From Blastomussa wellsi (taxonomy: Eukaryota; Cnidaria; Anthozoa; Scleractinia; Plerogyridae), in the NCBI GenBank assembly GCA_947652115.1, contig OX393564.1, positions 11,069,873 to 11,133,872 of the forward strand: a DNA stretch of 64,000 bases, read 5' to 3'. The notes under the pieces are model-generated. The model ran no database searches. It worked only from the letters and a program-made list of their open reading frames with translations, and had not been told where the DNA came from. Below are positions 51,901-57,026 of the stretch, piece after piece. The translations under genes and the position numbers were made by a program. Numbering within the stretch: the stretch's first letter is position 1; each line of letters starts with the position of its first letter.

Positions 51901-54900
51901 ACATTCACTTCTCCTCGCACTCGTCTGGCTTTTGGCAATTCTAAAGTCTCGAGATCCTTGTAGAATCCAACTGAACGACCCACTCGCTTCGAGGAGCGAT
52001 GGTCCGCCATCTTGAATGAGACAACGTGCGCTCAAGGGTAAAACCGCTGACCGATTTCCAAAATGGCGGATGTCGCGTATTTCTGGCGATGTCTAGAAAA
52101 GAGTAGAGTGCCAAATTAAACGAAGATCATATAAACCATGCTGTTTTCTCTTTGCATGAACTCGACCCTTTGTCACTGAAGATACCACAAGGAAGCACAA
52201 GTTCACGTCCGATCACTGAAGTAAAGCCCTGTTGGGCAGGGTTAGTATTGGGATGGGTGGCAGACAGGAATATTAAACCATGTTGTTGGCTCTTTTTCCT
52301 TTTTCAATGAATATACCAGTACAGTGAAATTTGAAGTCCTTCCTTTGTCCTTCTAAAGGCTTCTTAATTTACACTTTTTTGTGTAATTTTCCCAAAACCC
52401 GTAATCAAATTAACGATCGTCCAGTTTTGTTGTAGTTTCTTGTTACTTCTTCGACATTTTGTTGGGCAATAACAATTTAATACAGGGGAAGGATATTATT
52501 GAAAGAAAGAAAGAAAAAACGAAAAGGCGAAAAAAAGTATTGGCTGGAACTTGACTTGTGACTCGAACTTGACTCGTGTTATGAGGAAACTCGCTCTTCA
52601 TAAACTATTAAAATAGGACGGAAGAGGGAATGAATATACAGAATGACAAATGAACAAATGTCACCAACATAGGAGCCGCAAGCCTGCCAACCCAATTTTT
52701 TCTATAAAGTACTTTTCACGTTACCGGTACTTATTTTGCCGGTAGGAAAAAAAGGGGGTCCATGGACCCGTCCATAGAGGGGGTTCATGTTTTGTCCTCT
52801 CCCAATCAATTTGTATCTCAAAGCAACCGCTTCGGGGCCTAAAAATGGAAACAGAGCTTTCTTCCACTCTGCCGTTTGATGTTATATCTTAAAATTGATA
52901 TTTGGTTAATAACAAGAGATTTTTTCTGTTACTTTAATAATTATATAGAAAGAGTTTTGTAGAAACGAACTCCTAACACCATCGCGACTTTGTTTACACA
53001 TGGGCATGCTTGTAGATCAAGAGACAGATAAGAAAATCTCGGAGGCCAAAAGATTTCCGTCCTTCATTTTCGGTTCGTGCTGTACAGCACCGAGATAGAC
53101 ATGAACAGGCATTGTGTCCCTTTTTGGATTTTTTGGCTGAAAACTTTCGAGGCTCGCAAAAGAGGCTCGCGGCTCGCAAAATAGGGCTCGGGCTCCCGGG
53201 CTCGGGCTCGCAGAATAGCTTCCCCCTCTATTTTGCTCCAAAATCCGTAGCGGGAGCGAAAATTTGCGAGTGCTATTTTCGAGGGGCGAGCGGCAAATCC
53301 GCAAGCCGCGAGTTTCGTAGGGGCCAGCTGGAGTTAAAATAGAGACTGCAATGGCTTCATACAGCATATCTGATGCTCTTTGACAGCTCACATCAATGTC
53401 ACCTTGACACTGACGCCCACTTTCGAACATGATTGACCCGTCAAAGCTTGGAATTTATTTAGAACATAATCTTTTTATCGCGCTCGCAAATTTTCGCTCG
53501 CAGTCTAAGCTTGGAAAAAAGCCCGTTTTGAACAGGGCGAAGAAAAAATCAGTCTTCCGTGTCGGATTTTTGTCGTTCGTGTGACAGTTTATGGAAACTT
53601 CACGTCAAAAAAGACTGCTGGTGTACAGTCCGAAAGGGCGAAGACGTCGTATATTAGCACAGAAAACATTTTCAATGTCTCTTGTCAAAGGGAAGAAGAA
53701 AGGTTTTCTCTAAATTCCTTGCAAAGGTTGTCGTTTCTGATTCAAGTTTAACTGTCGGAACACTTTTTGACAGCATTCCATCGAGTCTCATTAAAAAAAA
53801 ATTCCGAAGCGGAAATGGCAGCATGTTGTAAACATGCTGTTTTAAAATCGAACAAGCCGGGAAGCAATAACTAAAGCCGTTAAGTGGGAATTCAAGTGGT
53901 TCTACCATAGTTACAAGTCCTCACTCGCGACCGAAATCCCAGCAGCAAATATTAAAATCACTACTGCATCGATAGCACTTTTTGGAACAGAATAGCTTTG
54001 GTAAACCAGGCATTTGCCAAAACCTGTTGGCAAAAGCATCTTTGTTTTCAAGAAGAGCGAGAACAGCTTGTTCCTGTTCCTTTTCTAACTTCACTCCTCC
54101 CAAATTCTCCTCGCATACTCGTTTCAAAACGGCAGTCATTGTGATGTCTACTGAAATTTAGCACGAGCTACATGTCTCAGCATGGGCTTTCGATGACATG
54201 ATTGAAATGTTGATGACAGATATGCGTCATCGCTTTATAGACCGACCAATTAAAACACTTCGTCACCAACGTGCGGGCATCAGAAATGCTGTATGAAGCC
54301 ATTGCAGTCTCTATTTTAACTCCAGCTGGCGCCTACGAAACTCGCGACTCGCGGCTGGCGGATTTGCCGTTCGCCCCTCGAAAATAGCACTCGCAAATTT
54401 TCGCTTTCGCTACGGATTTTGGAGCAAAATAGAGACTGCTCGCAGTCTAGTCTAGACCTTTTGCTCTGAAGGTGCGTGACTGGTTGAGCAGACAATTCTC
54501 CCTGGACCCCAGTTAGTAAATAGGTTATACACCTTATTCCAAAATGGCCGCTGATTTATGTACGTACAAATTGCCCTTTTTGCCTCGTTCAAGATAAAAT
54601 ATTCTTTTGATTTTTGAGCTTAAAAACGGCGAGTCAAGAAGGGCTAATCTGAATACCAACAAAAGAATATTAAGATGGTAGCCATTTTGGAATAAGGTGT
54701 ATACAGTGGCAATACATCGCTATATAATATTTCACTCAGGAACATTAGCTTATATTAACAACTATAATAAATTTGATCGATGCAGACTTTGATAATCTGT
54801 TATTGCCAGGAAATCAATGGCACTTCGTATTTCTTTTCTTCTTTATAACACGAAGATGGATGATTCATCCACACACAGTTAATGCTTTCTACGACAGAGT

Positions 54901-54914
54901 GACTAACAAAATCA
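21431..54914 (+). CDS. M13 zinc metallopeptidase (neprilysin/ECE family), N-terminal two thirds; 3' end off window
   Basis: M13 enzymes are type II membrane ectopeptidases that cleave small peptides on the amino side of hydrophobic residues. Exon 1a or 1b plus exons 2-12 give 585 or 570 residues with every phase matching. Landmarks: a transmembrane segment, C-x4-C (1b only), HPCDDFFLHACGGWIKNNP, YDSCTNHELIE, N-glycosylation sites (NITNKT), ANYMMWQAV, YPEYLKD, SYFTNVISVRAF, and WMIHPHTVNAFYD with the substrate-binding NAFY. The HExxH, ExxxD and C-terminal CxxW exons were not found by 64000. The gene spans over 33 kb because introns 5, 6, 8 and 11 are packed with transposons. Orthology within the family (MME, MMEL1, ECE1) cannot be set without the C-terminal half. 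Confidence 0.92.
22654..23334 (-). pseudogene. Non-LTR retrotransposon (L2/CR1-type) 3' fragment
   Basis: The minus-strand frame (22891-23334, 147 codons) reads LPYDMHTDEVYRHSNWNTL, then KLFHSVFVGEAPAALSYL and RGAILWNAV. This is the post-RT C-terminal region typical of L2/CR1 ORF2. On that strand it ends at an (ATG)n tail (plus-strand CAT repeat at 22656-22686), the expected 3' end. The 5' part, including the RT core, is absent. Inserted antisense in the intron after exon 1a. Confidence 0.75.
22656..22686. repeat. (CAT)n microsatellite, 3' tail of the LINE fragment
   Basis: About ten CAT repeats directly abut the LINE 3' sequence, consistent with a tail made at insertion. Confidence 0.85.
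23335..25130. other. Intronic/intergenic stretch between exons 1a and 1b, no gene seen
   Basis: No recognisable exon or repeat family on either strand. If exon 1b has its own promoter it should lie within a few hundred bases before 25150. Confidence 0.4.
25150..25426 (+). CDS. M13 peptidase alternative first exon 1b (coding part)
   Basis: ATG at 25150, 92 codons plus one base, donor GTAAGT (phase 1). The cytoplasmic tail is about 40 residues, the anchor residues 41-64 (TLVLVFVVTLLALACIALVT), and the exon ends PCTSAQCIIAAS. The C-x4-C pair (residues 82 and 87) corresponds to the first disulfide of neprilysin (Cys57-Cys62, from family knowledge). Confidence 0.82.
25880..25928. repeat. (AAT)n microsatellite
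   Basis: About 16 uninterrupted triplets in intron 1 of the M13 gene. Confidence 0.95.
26141..26194. repeat. (AAT)n microsatellite
   Basis: About 18 triplets; the minus strand yields a poly-leucine pseudo-ORF. It lies 210 bp from the other AAT tract. Confidence 0.95.
26918..27752. mobile_element. TIR element with AAAGGAGAACGGAAG ends
   Basis: AAAGGAGAACGGAAG near 26921 is mirrored by CTTCCGTTCTCCTTT near 27737-27751. No transposase was recognised in the ~830 bp between. Confidence 0.5.
27756..28930. other. Intron 1 remainder of the M13 gene, no feature recognised
   Basis: Read on both strands; no exon-like or repeat-like structure that I can support. Confidence 0.4.
28937..29133 (+). CDS. 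M13 peptidase exon 2
   Basis: Acceptor CTGTTTTAG, donor GTAAGG. It encodes ILRTVDQSVHPCDDFFLHA then CGGWIKNNPIP, the M13 N-terminal signature. The split first codon becomes Asp after exon 1a and Asn after exon 1b. Confidence 0.93.
29157..29605 (+). pseudogene. Non-LTR retrotransposon (L2/CR1-type) 3' fragment
   Basis: The plus-strand frame (79 codons) reads KLPLDVFDIQFFTKLSFY, NLMFKCINNLSPAYLCNLF, and LMLPKPRTDYLKHSFS. An in-frame TAA then interrupts, and the same frame continues SGAIVWNNFPEETRISNSLG to a second stop near 29520. It ends in an (ATTC)n-like tail at about 29583-29603. This is the C-terminal end of an ORF2 with one nonsense codon, inserted sense-wise in intron 2. Confidence 0.78.
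30051..30308 (+). CDS. M13 peptidase exon 3
   Basis: Acceptor TTCTACTAG, donor GTAATG, 86 codons, phase 0-0. It encodes NNAVQKAIRYYDSCTN (family: ..A...Y.SCMN), two N-glycosylation sequons and LQVQPDLMESSRYIIM. Confidence 0.9.
30500..30627 (+). mobile_element. MITE with CTCGGTGTAAAAACCTGTGA-type ends, copy 2
   Basis: 128 bp with near-perfect inverted ends and a 9-bp target duplication CCAAGTCCG (30491-30499 and 30628-30636). It lies in intron 3. Same family as 16822-16975. Confidence 0.88.
30971..31036 (+). CDS. M13 peptidase exon 4 (66 nt)
   Basis: Acceptor AATTTTCAG, donor GTGAGT. It encodes LDQTSHTITRDAYLANSSYS, matching the (L/I)DQ..L.L..R.YYL segment of the family. Phase 0-0. Confidence 0.85.
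31337..31453 (+). CDS. M13 peptidase exon 5
   Basis: Acceptor GATTACAG, donor GTAAGG, 39 codons. It encodes AYHQLMFQLVSLLGG and then VFEFEKKLAK, the conserved helix ending E.E..LA. Confidence 0.9.
32350..32945 (-). pseudogene. Penelope-like RT thumb and GIY-YIG endonuclease fragment
   Basis: Minus-strand translation gives LILRKNLFPVHIIEKVINRY, a broken stretch with stops, then KDPVPLDLRSRVVYKFSCAG and CNSCYIGETSRHFSTRVRE. The last is the GIY-YIG core (CYIGET.RHF.TRV.E) fused to RT only in Penelope-like elements. The tail KEAMHIKWENLTLNKQLKYA also fits. Several stops and frame changes. Confidence 0.8.
32963..33122 (+). pseudogene. Penelope-like reverse transcriptase fragment
   Basis: The plus-strand frame reads DLTLSRESQLRRFLRKLK, then SDPSGSKPARIYGLLKMHKP. 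This matches the RFLRKLKK...P.GS.PARLYGLPK.HK start of Penelope-like RTs. It is truncated immediately after and lies opposite in strand to the GIY-YIG part. Confidence 0.78.
33788..33981. mobile_element. Palindromic repeat with GGGTTGATAA arms, copy 2
   Basis: Perfect 36-bp inverted arms at 33788-33823 and 33892-33927, centre CCGACGAAGGGCTAACGCTC and GAAACGTC, tail ending TTAGAAACTTACCCCC. Same family as 17850-18092. Confidence 0.85.
34073..34162 (+). CDS. M13 peptidase exon 6
   Basis: Acceptor AATTTGCAG, donor GTGAGT, 30 codons, phase 0-0. It encodes RIKLYKLMTVRELQSQ (family: R....Y..M.L.EL). It lies just upstream of the antisense Gypsy in intron 6. Confidence 0.88.
34829..34983 (-). repeat. 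3' LTR of the intron-6 Gypsy
   Basis: 155 bp; TGTAAGCATG...TCGTCA on the minus strand. It differs from the 5' LTR only in one G/C (CACAGG against CACACG). Confidence 0.93.
34984..34992 (-). other. Polypurine tract of the intron-6 Gypsy
   Basis: AAAGGGGGA on the minus strand directly abuts the 3' LTR, the usual plus-strand primer position. Confidence 0.85.
35121..39185 (-). CDS. Gag-Pol polyprotein of the intron-6 Gypsy, intact
   Basis: 1354 codons from the ATG at 39185; the frame is also open upstream through the primer site to 39287, so the start is a choice. Residues 1-220 capsid-like Gag; 224-258 two zinc knuckles, the second CLHCGKPNHFEKVC; DTGA protease motif at 331; RT with FSTLDARSGFWQIKLD and IVDD at 611-614; RNase H with SVDAS (760) and TDHKPL; integrase HHCC (HKGHPG ... 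CQPC) and D1036, D1089, E1125 with D-35-E spacing; C-terminal proline-rich tail. Gag and Pol share one frame with no shift or stop. No envelope frame was seen. Confidence 0.95.
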   Translation of the reverse strand: MADGLRKPDPLSFEGNVALNWKHFVQEVEIFIAAAHGDKDDKTKAYILLNLAGREAIEKEKSFVYAPAVLDEDGTVRVQEESRESVEVLKRKFAEICDPRGNVIMERHKFNTRVQKDGEPFQSFVADLRILANTCEYGALKDELIRDKIVCGVTSAHVRKQLLKERDLTLDRAIDIGIANELSDRNNCELSAKVGDSKEEIHSVGKERKFSKRGSKKDLKIQNCKNCGGSHVAKQKSCPAFGKKCLHCGKPNHFEKVCRSKRFGEHSNNRRDGTGQHPTRRRPVEEVYPQFPADQEEGLFIIDAITSKPGNKREIYCTMEINGQEVEIKIDTGAKCNVVTLDLFKRIRRNENIDQTKAVQLVAYGGDTLSTLGTAYFQVYLKSMSRSLEFHVVDKPVTPLLGLSDALSLNLIQLHSEVHEVDTTDAFRAAVFDEYKDLFQGDLGNLPVVYKMRLDPNATPVVRPPRKIPLAMEDSVKAELDRMVKIGAITPVSEPTEWVSQMVAARKKDGSIRICIDPRDLNQAIRRPHHPMRTVEDVASRMPNATVFSTLDARSGFWQIKLDQESSLLTTFSTPFGRYRFLRMPFGITSASEVFQRSMEELFAGYPCAIIVDDLLVWGEGTPDHDANLKKVLQRAREVDLKLCAKKCKFRLDRVSYVGHQFTRGGLKPDEAKVTAIREMPTPADPESLRRFLGMANYLHKFISNFSDKSAPLRELLRNDTHWSWGPAQQRAFEALKADISQTPVLKYFDPSKSTTLSVDASKSGLGAVCLQDGHPVAFASRALTEAQTRYAQIEKELLAALFACKKFHDFIYGRQVIIETDHKPLTAIVSKPLHSAPARLQRMLLQLQKYNLKFVYKKGTELYVADTLSRAYTEGDSDSVDDEQIDILSFTSISSARMAELQKHTLEDPVMQKVSGFIVNGWPGKSKSVPPEIQPYFPIRDELIVDDGIIFKGLRVVVPQSLRKEYVQQLHKGHPGVDATKIIAREVVYWPSMIHDIESAISLCQPCNSARPHQQKEPLLIHPVPDLPWSFVSADIFEWDGMQYLILVDSYSGWFEMSTLRDLSSKAVIKKMKNHFATHGIPCKLLTDNGPQFSSREFQSFAGEWSFERVTSSPYFPQSNGLAENAVKQAKNLLDKCKKDGSDPLLGLLNLRNVPRDQTLGSPAQRLMSRRTRCVLPVAKKLLYPRALNSRDVSSRLELKRQQQKLYYDRHAKPLQPLSPQQVVRLQTNRGYEKVGVVKQPTSHPRSYIVQAGGKEYRRNRRHLLPVPEPAPNPFNHHAAADDDVPLSTPSPVKSPPKLTEVPVVPQQSPARSPARPQVPTRPQGSSSGESQPYVTRSGRMSKPNPKYQDFVT
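39237..39254 (-). other. Primer-binding site of the intron-6 Gypsy
   Basis: TGGTGTCAGAAGTGGGAT on the minus strand follows the 5' LTR with no gap. The TGG start fits a tRNA 3' CCA; the exact tRNA was not determined. Confidence 0.85.
39255..39409 (-). repeat. 5' LTR of the intron-6 Gypsy
   Basis: 155 bp, one mismatch to the other LTR. With so few differences the insertion is recent, but the number is too small to date it. Confidence 0.93.
39649..39727. repeat. Hairpin with GTCAAAATGTGGTAAG arms
   Basis: GTCAAAATGTGGTAAG at the left is mirrored by CTTACCACATTTTG at the right, ~79 bp in all, in intron 6 of the M13 gene. Confidence 0.65.
39975..40108 (+). CDS. M13 peptidase exon 7
   Basis: Acceptor TGTTCTACAG, donor GTTGGT, phase 0 in, 2 out. 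It encodes INWLLYLNAMFQGTSYEIT (family: .W..Y.N..F). The donor is weak, but phase with exon 8 allows only this one. Confidence 0.85.
41048..41279 (+). CDS. M13 peptidase exon 8
   Basis: Acceptor CATTAACAG, donor GTAAGG. It encodes VIANYMMWQAVVQLAPYLS, then WQKCITEMSQYD and FLDEKFNRKDKES. This is the NY..W..V ... C ... Y....F....K block of the family. Confidence 0.92.
41469..41600. repeat. Repeat bounded by GTCACTTTGAGG inverted ends
   Basis: GTCACTTTGAGG (41469-41480) pairs with CCTCAAAGTGAC (41588-41599). Inside lies CTGATGAAGACTAGCAG then AGTCGAAACGTC. Intron 8. Confidence 0.6.
41697..42115. repeat. 21-bp minisatellite, about 20 copies
   Basis: Units contain CTGCAGAAAATCTGCAG preceded by GGTA, GGCA or GGG. 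Most are 21 bp, a few 19-20 bp. Because the unit is stop-free and mostly a multiple of three, five reading frames stay open for over 100 codons. These are not genes. Each unit is itself palindromic (CTGCAG...CTGCAG). Intron 8 of the M13 gene. Confidence 0.95.
43028..43126 (+). CDS. M13 peptidase exon 9
   Basis: Acceptor GTTGTTACAG, donor GTACCT, 33 codons. It encodes VIEMINDLRETF and LDWMDSKTKKYAKEK (family: ...L.W.D..T...A..K). Confidence 0.92.
43415..43492 (+). CDS. M13 peptidase exon 10
   Basis: Acceptor TTGCCATTAG, donor GTAAGT, 26 codons. It encodes IRQNIGYPEYLKDPSRL, the invariant IGYP motif. Confidence 0.92.
43757..44078 (+). mobile_element. Composite palindromic MITE, copy 2
   Basis: Same two conserved blocks as 10733-11055, opposite orientation. 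The hairpin 43962-44078 contains GATATGAAGTGATTATAACC and its complement. Intron 10 of the M13 gene. Confidence 0.78.
44079..45460. other. Intron 10 stretch, no gene recognised
   Basis: It contains a short direct repeat of GATGTATCAAG near 44340-44370 and an unassigned minus-strand open stretch (45271-45456). Nothing supports a host exon. Confidence 0.35.
45465..46200 (+). pseudogene. hAT-type transposase C-terminal remnant (probable)
   Basis: Within a 177-codon frame (45912-46445), SSKMKTERLAALALMHAHRE and IPIDVEAVI resemble the ERL..LALL.IH.......VI dimerisation tail shared by hAT transposases and ZMYM/TTF-type host proteins. The rest of the frame is unlike any family I know. A ~120-bp block at 45516-45640 is repeated at 45708-45830, and TTAAGACGGAATCC near 45465 is inverted near 45944. 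No catalytic part. Confidence 0.5.
46408..46425. repeat. Poly-C tract
   Basis: Run of C within intron 10; it gives a PPPP stretch in the spurious downstream part of the hAT-like frame. Confidence 0.85.
47053..47156 (+). CDS. M13 peptidase exon 11
   Basis: Acceptor TTTTCTTCAG, donor GTGAGG, phase 0 in, 2 out. It encodes SYFTNVISVRAFSVNAML then LRNAVDKG. The split Arg codon completes in exon 12 as VDKGRW. Confidence 0.9.
47610..48570. mobile_element. Foldback element, ~960 bp
   Basis: GTGGTTCAATTCTGC and CCCCCGGG blocks near 47620-47660 recur as reverse complement (CCCGGGGAGG, AGAATTGAACCAC) at 48520-48565. No transposase was recognised. Intron 11. Confidence 0.5.
49010..50425. mobile_element. 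Foldback region with GGATCGGATCGGAT ends and a nested MITE
   Basis: GATGGAATCCGAC and AACAAAACC at 49075-49100 are mirrored by GGTTTTGTC and GTCGGGTTCCATC at 50385-50415. Inside, 49601-50237 is a second element: TGATGCACGGCT...GAGCAACAAA is mirrored by TTTGTTGCTCAAC...CCGTGTATCA. It is full of GTTGAAC/GTTCAAC motifs. Confidence 0.55.
51119..52097. mobile_element. TIR element, ~980 bp
   Basis: ATCGCCAGAAATACGCGACAT near 51121 is mirrored at 52073-52093, followed inward on both sides by CCGCCATTTTG. No transposase was recognised. Intron 11 of the M13 gene. Confidence 0.68.
52172..52295 (+). pseudogene. 5S rRNA-like pseudogene or 5S-derived SINE head
   Basis: About 120 bases align by eye along the whole of a metazoan 5S gene: ATACCAC near the start, TTCACGTCCGATCACTGAAG, AAGC, then GTTGGGC...GGTTAGTATTGGGATGGG (intermediate element and C box), GACAGGAATA, and GTTGTTGGCTCTTTTT with a T-run at the end. 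Too many changes from the usual sequence for a working gene, and no neighbouring copies. It could be a SINE3 head, but no LINE-like tail follows. Confidence 0.7.
52298..53200. other. Intron 11 stretch, no gene recognised
   Basis: AT-rich, with a GGCTCG/GGCTCGCGGCTCG simple tract near 53150-53215. No exon-like sequence. Confidence 0.4.
53227..54433. mobile_element. TIR element carrying a RecQ-helicase fragment
   Basis: Left arm 53227-53375 and right arm 54278-54433 are inverted copies of ~150 bp (TCTATTTTGCTCCAAAATCC ... ATGGCTTCATACAGCAT), with small indels. A family end, GACTGCGAGCAGTCTCTATT, also lies alone near 50640. The ~900 bp inside contain a minus-strand helicase fragment. Confidence 0.75.
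53960..54139 (-). pseudogene. RecQ-like DNA helicase N-terminal fragment, frameshifted
   Basis: From ATG at 54139 the minus strand reads MTAVLKRVCEENLGGVKLEK then EQEQAVLALLENKD. This is the motif-0 region of RecQ helicases (L...EQ..A...LL..KD). The next frame continues directly as LPTGFGKCLVYQ, a Walker A motif, so a one-base shift separates them. Nothing of motifs II-VI follows before stops. Whether captured by the surrounding TIR element or part of its own ancestor is open. Confidence 0.72.
54856..54914 (+). CDS. M13 peptidase exon 12, last one found
   Basis: Acceptor ATAACACGAAG, donor GTAAGT, phase 2 in, 1 out. It encodes WMIHPHTVNAFYD then RVTNKI. N-A-F-Y is the substrate-backbone-binding motif of the family (NEP residues 542-545). 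The next exon should start with the FPAGILQ-type sequence. A Gypsy begins 228 bp after this donor. Confidence 0.92.
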
Positions 54915-55141
54915 GTAAGTATTTTATGATCCTTGTGTACCTACTAACAGCATGTTATTGACCAAAGAGAACGCGCATAGTACCACATGAAAGATGGTAG
55001 GGGTCATTAATATTACCTGATTGTCGATTTTTTGGAAAAAACTTTTTTATACACCTTAGACTGGAAAGGCGGTCCACTGTCATTGCTTATTGACACCATA
55101 TTTCGCAAGGTGTTCAAAGATGTTTCTGCAGTTGTTGTATT

Positions 55142-55367
55142 TGTTAGGGCGTAAACATAAAGCCCGTGTTTCGTGGCGTGATCTAAAGTTCGTGAATTCC
55201 GTGATGCGTGACATGATGACGTAGAGTATGTACATCCGGGACAGAAAACACGAGGAAAGAACGTTCAAAAACGTTGTAAGCAGACTGGATGCATGTGTGT
55301 GAAATACATGGTTAAAGTGCTAAGAGTTTACTGTGTTTTATGGCGTTATAATGTAGCACGGGTAACA
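55142..55367 (+). repeat. 5' LTR of the MYND Gypsy
   Basis: 226 bp, TGTTAGGGCG...GGGTAACA. It contains GGCGTTATAATG near its 3' part. Five substitutions against the 3' LTR, about 2%. Confidence 0.93.
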
Positions 55368-55370
55368 ATT

Positions 55371-55388
55371 TGGCGACCCTGCCAGGAC
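55371..55388 (+). other. Primer-binding site of the MYND Gypsy
   Basis: TGGCGACCCTGCCAGGAC, three bases after the LTR. TGGCGACC fits a tRNA ending GGTCGCCA, as in Arg tRNAs (inference). Confidence 0.75.
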
Positions 55389-55812
55389 TGCACTGTGGAT
55401 TACAAGTTTGTGGGACAGTTCTTTTCGTTTGGGAAGCAGATTACGAAACTTTTGAGCGACGAAATGCGAGCGAGTGGGGATGACCACGTGGAATGGTAAA
55501 CGTTGTCTTTTATGTTGAAATGGATTAACAATCAGTCAGATGCCAATGGTAAGAGTAAAGTTGTTTAATCACAGAGGTTAATAAGATTATTGCGCCATGG
55601 AGTCGTGAAACAGAAGGATTGACTTGTTTGTTTATGTAGACCTTGGATTACACGTTTGTGTTTTGGAAATCGCTGCACCGTACGACGTGTTTGTTATTAT
55701 GGAGCAATTACAATTGCAAGTATAAGCTCGGCTGGTCGATCAGGATGAGGGTAGACTAGTCGAAATGATATAAATATTAGGAGTCGAGGACGATGTTACA
55801 TCTAAAACTAAG

Positions 55813-56943
55813 ATGCAGAAGATTAAAATCATTAGGAAAGAAATCGACAGCAAAATGGAAGGCGATGAGACGGTCACACGCAAATGCCTCGAACAACTAC
55901 TTGCATACATAAAGGGAACGGTTCCCCCTCTCGAAGAAACTAAGACGATGGATCCAAAACCAGCGGCTGCTGGAGTGAAAAGTGAACAAGCAGATGTCGG
56001 GGAAACAGTAAAAAAGGAACAAGGCGAACAAGGTGCGGAAGATATTTTGGTCCAACTAGCGAAAACAAAGGCAGTTCCGTCCTTGCTTCGCAGGGAATAT
56101 AAACTTTCGGGACAGATTGGCGAACCAGGACAGACAGAAAAATTAACTTTTGTGTCGTTGATGCATCAAATAGACTCTGGTCTAAAACGAGGTTATAAAG
56201 AAAGTGAGATCGTGGATGCTGTAATTCGTGCCATATCGCCTCATAGTAGTCTTAGAAGTTATGTGGAAACCTTAAGCGACCTCTCCCTTGCAAAATTACG
56301 GCGAATTCTTCGCGTACATTACCGAGAGAAAGCTGCATCTGAGGTGTACCAACAGCTTGCAACCGTATGCCAGCAAAGCAATGAATCACCACAACAATTC
56401 TTACTCCGTGCTTTGGACCTGCGCAACAAGGTGAATTTTGCCAGTCAGGAATCAGATAGTGAGTTTAATTATGGCCCTGCACTGATTCAGAAAACATTTG
56501 TGAAATCTTTCGAAACTGGTCTTCGTGATGATATTTTAGCATCCAATCTGAGAGCAACTCTTCGCACCCCGGGGCTGACCGATGAGGAACTGATAAAACA
56601 AGTAAATGAGCGAAACACAAAATTGGCAACAGAGAGCCAAAAGAAGACCAGGGTGAATGCTTGTGAGGTCCCCAAGGAGGGAGAACAGAGAACCAAGAAT
56701 ACAGGTGCAGATGGGAGCCAACAGATTCTTTTGGAAATCGGGCAGATGAAATCAGAGATAAACGACCTCAAAGGTAGATTTTATGCCCAGTGGCGAAACC
56801 AAACTGGAGCCGATCCTCCTACCGAGGCCGCGGAGACACTAACCTACCGAAGTACCCAAGTTGGGGTTGCCAGAATTGTAAAGAGTGTGGAAGAGGAGAG
56901 GAATGTGACCACTGTTTTGCTTGCGGTAATCCTGGACATGTAG
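55813..56943 (+). pseudogene. Gag of the MYND Gypsy
   Basis: 376 codons from the ATG at 55813. It is capsid-like, with VYQQLATVCQQSNESPQQFL and SFETGLRDDILASNLRATL (a retrotransposon-gag helix pattern). The same frame reads as plausible coding sequence back to an ATG at 55699 but holds TAA at 55723 and 55771, so the true N-terminus is probably longer and broken here. The last ~50 codons overlap the zinc-knuckle frame and look non-coding, which places a frame break near 56775-56830. I found no slippery heptamer there. Confidence 0.85.
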
Positions 56944-57023
56944 CTCGTGATTGTACTGCAAGGCGGAGGCAGAGCGGTCGCCCGGGAAACGACCGGCGAC
57001 TATTCCGGAGGGACACAGAATAG
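56778..57023 (+). CDS. Nucleocapsid zinc-knuckle frame of the MYND Gypsy
   Basis: Frame open from 56778 to TAG at 57021. It contains CQNCKECGRGEECDHCFACG and NPGHVARDC. CFACGNPGHVARDC is a CCHC knuckle (C-x2-C-x4-H-x4-C), and CQNCKEC before it adds further cysteines. It is one frame back from Gag and one frame ahead of the MYND/Pol frame. The stop lies in the 3' arm of the frameshift hairpin. Confidence 0.85.
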   Translation: MLCPVAKPNWSRSSYRGRGDTNLPKYPSWGCQNCKECGRGEECDHCFACGNPGHVARDCTARRRQSGRPGNDRRLFRRDTE

Positions 57024-57026
57024 TCG
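56984..57026 (+). promoter_or_regulatory. Programmed -1 ribosomal frameshift signal
   Basis: GGGAAAC (56984-56990) is read as G GGA AAC in the knuckle frame, the X XXY YYZ arrangement. Then come 6 bases and a hairpin: CGACTATTC (56997-57005), 12-base loop, GAATAGTCG (57018-57026), nine perfect pairs. A -1 slip enters the frame that encodes the MYND finger. The same heptamer is used by several retroviruses (general knowledge). Confidence 0.82.

Noticed and set aside
53672..53908. 78-codon minus-strand frame downstream of the helicase fragment
   Set aside because: No resemblance to helicase motifs or any family; it lies in the element interior after stops.
56775..56943. A second -1 frameshift site between Gag and the zinc-knuckle frame
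   Set aside because: The frame relation is also -1, but no X XXY YYZ heptamer in the Gag phase was found in the overlap. A one-base deletion in this copy explains it better.
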